From NCBI GenBank assembly GCA_015063805.1, contig SVTK01000001.1, positions 1-64,000 of the forward strand: 64,000 bases of DNA. Reading direction: 5' to 3'. This DNA comes from Oscillospiraceae bacterium (lineage in GTDB: Bacteria > Bacillota > Clostridia > Oscillospirales > CAG-272). Below, piece after piece: positions 61,798 through 64,000 of the stretch. Position numbers and translations under genes: made by a program. Below the pieces are notes generated by a model. That model had not been told where the DNA came from, did not search any database, and saw only the letters and a program-made list of their open reading frames with translations. Within the stretch, counting starts at the first letter, position 1; each line of letters opens with the position of its first letter.

Positions 61798-63157
61798 ACC
61801 GCAATTTGATCCGGGGCAGAGCCGGCCCCCCGTGCGGCGGCCGACCCGCGTCCCGGCCCGCTTCCCCACCGAGGGGGCGGCGCCTGTGGCGGTGGAGGAA
61901 AAGCCCTGCCCCGCGCCCGCACCTGCGGCGGAACCCGCGGCGCCAGCGCCGCAGCCTGCGCCTGCTCCCCTTAAGCCCGCCGTGCCCGAGACTGCTCCCA
62001 CCAAGCCGGAGCCGGCCAAGCGGGGGAAAAAAGCCCGCCGCCGCAGTACCAAGCGCACGGCAGGACAGATCGTGTGGCTGGTGGTGCGCCGCATTCTTGT
62101 GGTGATCCTCACCCTTGTTCTGCTGTTGGTAGTAGGGGTGTTTGCCCTCTGCTACACCGTGGCCACCGGCCCCAGCCCCACCATCCGCAACTGGCTGGTG
62201 CTCACCGCCATGCAGACCAGCGCCGCAAAATGGGTGCCGGGCCTCTTCATGTCGGACGAAGAGGTGGAACAGATCGTGGCCGACAGCCATGTGGTGCGCC
62301 AGGAAGAAATCAATATGGACGAGTTCGCGCCCCCTGCCAAGGTGGACGAGAAAGGCGAGCCGGTGGACGAGTGGGCGGCCGCCATTGACGGGATGATCTA
62401 TGAAACCATCAGCGGCCCCACCTTCAAGGGTTACGTCCTGCTGGTGAAGGATCCCTCCCGGGTTTACGTGGCCACCTCCAGCAGCTTCAAGGGAGGCGAG
62501 CCGGGAATTCAGATTTTCCCCTGCGCTGACCGGGACGGCGCCATTGCCGGCATCAACGGCGGCGAGTTCTGGGATGACGGCGGCGGCGGAACCGGCGGAC
62601 AGCCCCTCGGCCTCACCTACTCCCGGGGTAAGATGGTCTACCAGGACTGGTCCACCCGCACCTTCATCGGCATTGACAAGAATGACCGCCTGGTGGTGGC
62701 CGAGTCCATGACCCGCGCTCGGGCAGACGAGCTGGGGATCCGAGATGCCGTTTCCTTCCAGAACGGCAACACCCTGATCACCAACGAGGACAACAAGGTC
62801 ACCCTGCACTATAACGACGATAACACCGGCAAGGCCCAGCGTACCGCCATCGGTCAGCGGGCCGACGGTACTATGATCCTCATCGTTACCGACGGCCGCA
62901 CCGCCGCAAGCCTTGGCGCCACCCACAATGACATCATCGACGTGATGGTGAGCTACGGCGCCGTGACTGCGGGAATGCTGGACGGCGGCTCCTCCACCAT
63001 GATGTACTACCGCGACTGGTATACCAAGTACAATGTGGACGTGAGCACCCTGGACCCCAACCAGCGCAAAGGCATGGTGAACAAGTTCAAGGCCTTCACG
63101 CCCCCCCGCACCATTCCGACCTACTTCATGGTCATGCCCGAGGAGGTGGGTGAATGA
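61787..63157 (+). CDS. membrane-anchored phosphodiester glycosidase-family protein
   Basis: A 456-residue protein. Residues 1-90 form a Pro/Ala-rich cytosolic region, about 97-125 a membrane anchor, and about 200-455 a NAGPA/phosphodiester glycosidase domain (INGGEFWDD, GLTYSRGKMV, IVTDGRTAASLGATHNDI, MLDGGSSTMMYY). The family includes the enzyme uncovering GlcNAc-1-phosphodiester and bacterial proteins acting on surface polysaccharide. I chose the ATG at 61787 (AAAGGA upstream), inside the end of the glycosyltransferase gene. It overlaps the next gene by 4 bp. Confidence 0.9.
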   Translation: MENKPQFDPGQSRPPVRRPTRVPARFPTEGAAPVAVEEKPCPAPAPAAEPAAPAPQPAPAPLKPAVPETAPTKPEPAKRGKKARRRSTKRTAGQIVWLVVRRILVVILTLVLLLVVGVFALCYTVATGPSPTIRNWLVLTAMQTSAAKWVPGLFMSDEEVEQIVADSHVVRQEEINMDEFAPPAKVDEKGEPVDEWAAAIDGMIYETISGPTFKGYVLLVKDPSRVYVATSSSFKGGEPGIQIFPCADRDGAIAGINGGEFWDDGGGGTGGQPLGLTYSRGKMVYQDWSTRTFIGIDKNDRLVVAESMTRARADELGIRDAVSFQNGNTLITNEDNKVTLHYNDDNTGKAQRTAIGQRADGTMILIVTDGRTAASLGATHNDIIDVMVSYGAVTAGMLDGGSSTMMYYRDWYTKYNVDVSTLDPNQRKGMVNKFKAFTPPRTIPTYFMVMPEEVGE

Positions 63158-64000
63158 TGGCAAAACAGAAAAACACCCGCCGCTTCCCCATCTTCTGGAT
63201 CTGCCTGCTGATCTTTGTGGCTCTGGTGCTGACCGTGATGGTGATCGCCCTGGCACAGCTGCGGGTGGTGCTGGCCGATTATGAATCGGTGCAGCCGAAA
63301 TACGCGGCGGAGGAGGTCTTCCGTACCCACTTCGCCAACCCCGACTACGCCGCTTTGGCCGAACGCTGTGAAATGCCCGCCAACCTCTCCCCTCTGGAGA
63401 ACAAGGAAAACCTTGTGGCCGAGCTGACCGAGCGTTATGCCGGAGAGAATACCTCCTATGCCCCCACCACCGCCGGCGCGGATGGCAGTCTGCGCTTCTT
63501 AGTGAAGGCAGGGGAGCAGAAAATCGCTGTCTTCTCACTGGCCATTCTGCCCGAGAAGAGCGAGTTCGGCTTTGACCGCTACGGGCTGGGGGACGTTACC
63601 CTCTACATCCGTCCCGAGGAAAGCGCGGCAGTCAGCGCGCCGTCGGGATACACCGTTTACCTCAACGGCATTCCCCTCACCGATGCGCACATCACCGAGC
63701 GCGGGATCGAGACCGACACCTGCGCCCATATGCCTGAGGGGCTGGAGGGCATTACCTACACCACCTATGCCGCGGACAGCCTGCTTCGCGCCCCCGCCGT
63801 GGAGGTCAAGACCCCCGACGGCAGACTTGCGCCCCTGACCGCCGACCCCGAGAGCGGTCTGCTGACGGCGGGTATCGTCTACGACGAGGCCCTGCAGGCC
63901 GAGTACAGCGACTACATCATCGGCATCGCCCAGAATTACGCCGCCTTCGTGATGAAGGATGCCTACTTCGCCTCTTTCTCGGGCTATTTCGACAAGACCA
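63154..64000 (+). CDS. membrane-anchored extracellular protein, 3' end cut by the window
   Basis: Open to the right edge for 282 codons without a stop. A basic N-terminus (AKQKNTRRF) precedes a membrane segment (residues 13-38), and the rest is predicted extracellular (YESVQPKYAAEEVFRTHFANP, then a beta-rich part with SGYTVYLNGIPLTD). SD GAGGAGG. The ATG at 63154 overlaps the stop of the glycosidase gene (ATGA). No family was recognised; from the operon, a role in envelope glycan handling is likely. Confidence 0.8.
   Translation, partial: MMAKQKNTRRFPIFWICLLIFVALVLTVMVIALAQLRVVLADYESVQPKYAAEEVFRTHFANPDYAALAERCEMPANLSPLENKENLVAELTERYAGENTSYAPTTAGADGSLRFLVKAGEQKIAVFSLAILPEKSEFGFDRYGLGDVTLYIRPEESAAVSAPSGYTVYLNGIPLTDAHITERGIETDTCAHMPEGLEGITYTTYAADSLLRAPAVEVKTPDGRLAPLTADPESGLLTAGIVYDEALQAEYSDYIIGIAQNYAAFVMKDAYFASFSGYFDKT

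Overview
The window is chromosomal DNA from the replication-origin region of a GC-rich, Gram-positive anaerobe of the class Clostridia. An uncultured gut lineage of the Oscillospirales or Christensenellales type is my best guess; the family is not resolved. Supporting signs are the order dnaA-dnaN-recF-remB-gyrB-gyrA, sigma-A promoters that nearly all have 17-bp spacing, strong Shine-Dalgarno (SD) sites, lipoproteins with Thr/Glu/Pro-rich linkers, FeoB with a Cys-rich partner, and an SCWP-type pyruvyl transferase. No rRNA, phage, transposase or CRISPR was found.

Layout. 0-2.7 kb: an exported SGNH lipoprotein (-) and a His-Arg-Gly tRNA operon (-). 2.8-5.9 kb: yqeG, an endonuclease IV-like protein, aroQ and an M24 aminopeptidase (+). 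6.2-9.0 kb: two tandem melA-type GH4 alpha-galactosidases (-), with galK nearby at 12.2 kb. 9.5-25 kb: a plus-strand run with a DUF5685/DnaJ/membrane trio, galK, a WalJ-like hydrolase, rlmH, a large WG-repeat surface protein, an M48 protease, an SGNH hydrolase, an MBOAT acyltransferase, a metal-binding HMA protein, rbfA and nrnA. 25.1-34.8 kb: dnaA, oriC, dnaN, recF, remB, gyrB, a PfkB-type kinase and gyrA. 35.7-39.6 kb: recA-recX and rimO-pgsA. 40.4-51 kb: a minus-strand block with a MORN protein, parB, parA, parS, a Noc-like ParB, rsmG, a GT4-CsaB fusion, pepT and a PHP protein. 51.2-54.4 kb: a feo iron-uptake locus with its probable DtxR-type regulator. 54.5-64 kb: a ferredoxin-like aldo/keto reductase, a radical SAM protein, mtlD, tRNA-Thr, a LamG-type lipoprotein and the start of an envelope-glycan operon.

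The most unusual property is a dense family of modular palindromic elements that fills nearly every operon boundary. Two mirror-image arm types (called F and R here) share a constant flank (GAAAGTTTTTGCGG) and a constant centre (TTTTTTCAAAAA). The stems differ from copy to copy, but their two halves match each other. A roughly 110-bp core (B) carries a conserved GCCGTCC-TTC-GGACGGC hairpin. Further modules are a canonical terminator and a double-hairpin module (C) at convergent gene ends. Arms pair into inverted repeats, appear in an exact 176-bp tandem triplication, and in two places supply the stop codon of a gene. They are absent from the interior of operons. I do not recognise this family as a described element.

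Other points worth checking: GyrA lacks both residues that normally anchor fluoroquinolones. DnaA-box-like clusters lie outside oriC, one of them inside a coding gene. The parABS-rsmG cluster lies on the opposite side of dnaA from the classical Firmicute arrangement and is transcribed toward it. Three identical-architecture operators lie in the feo locus.
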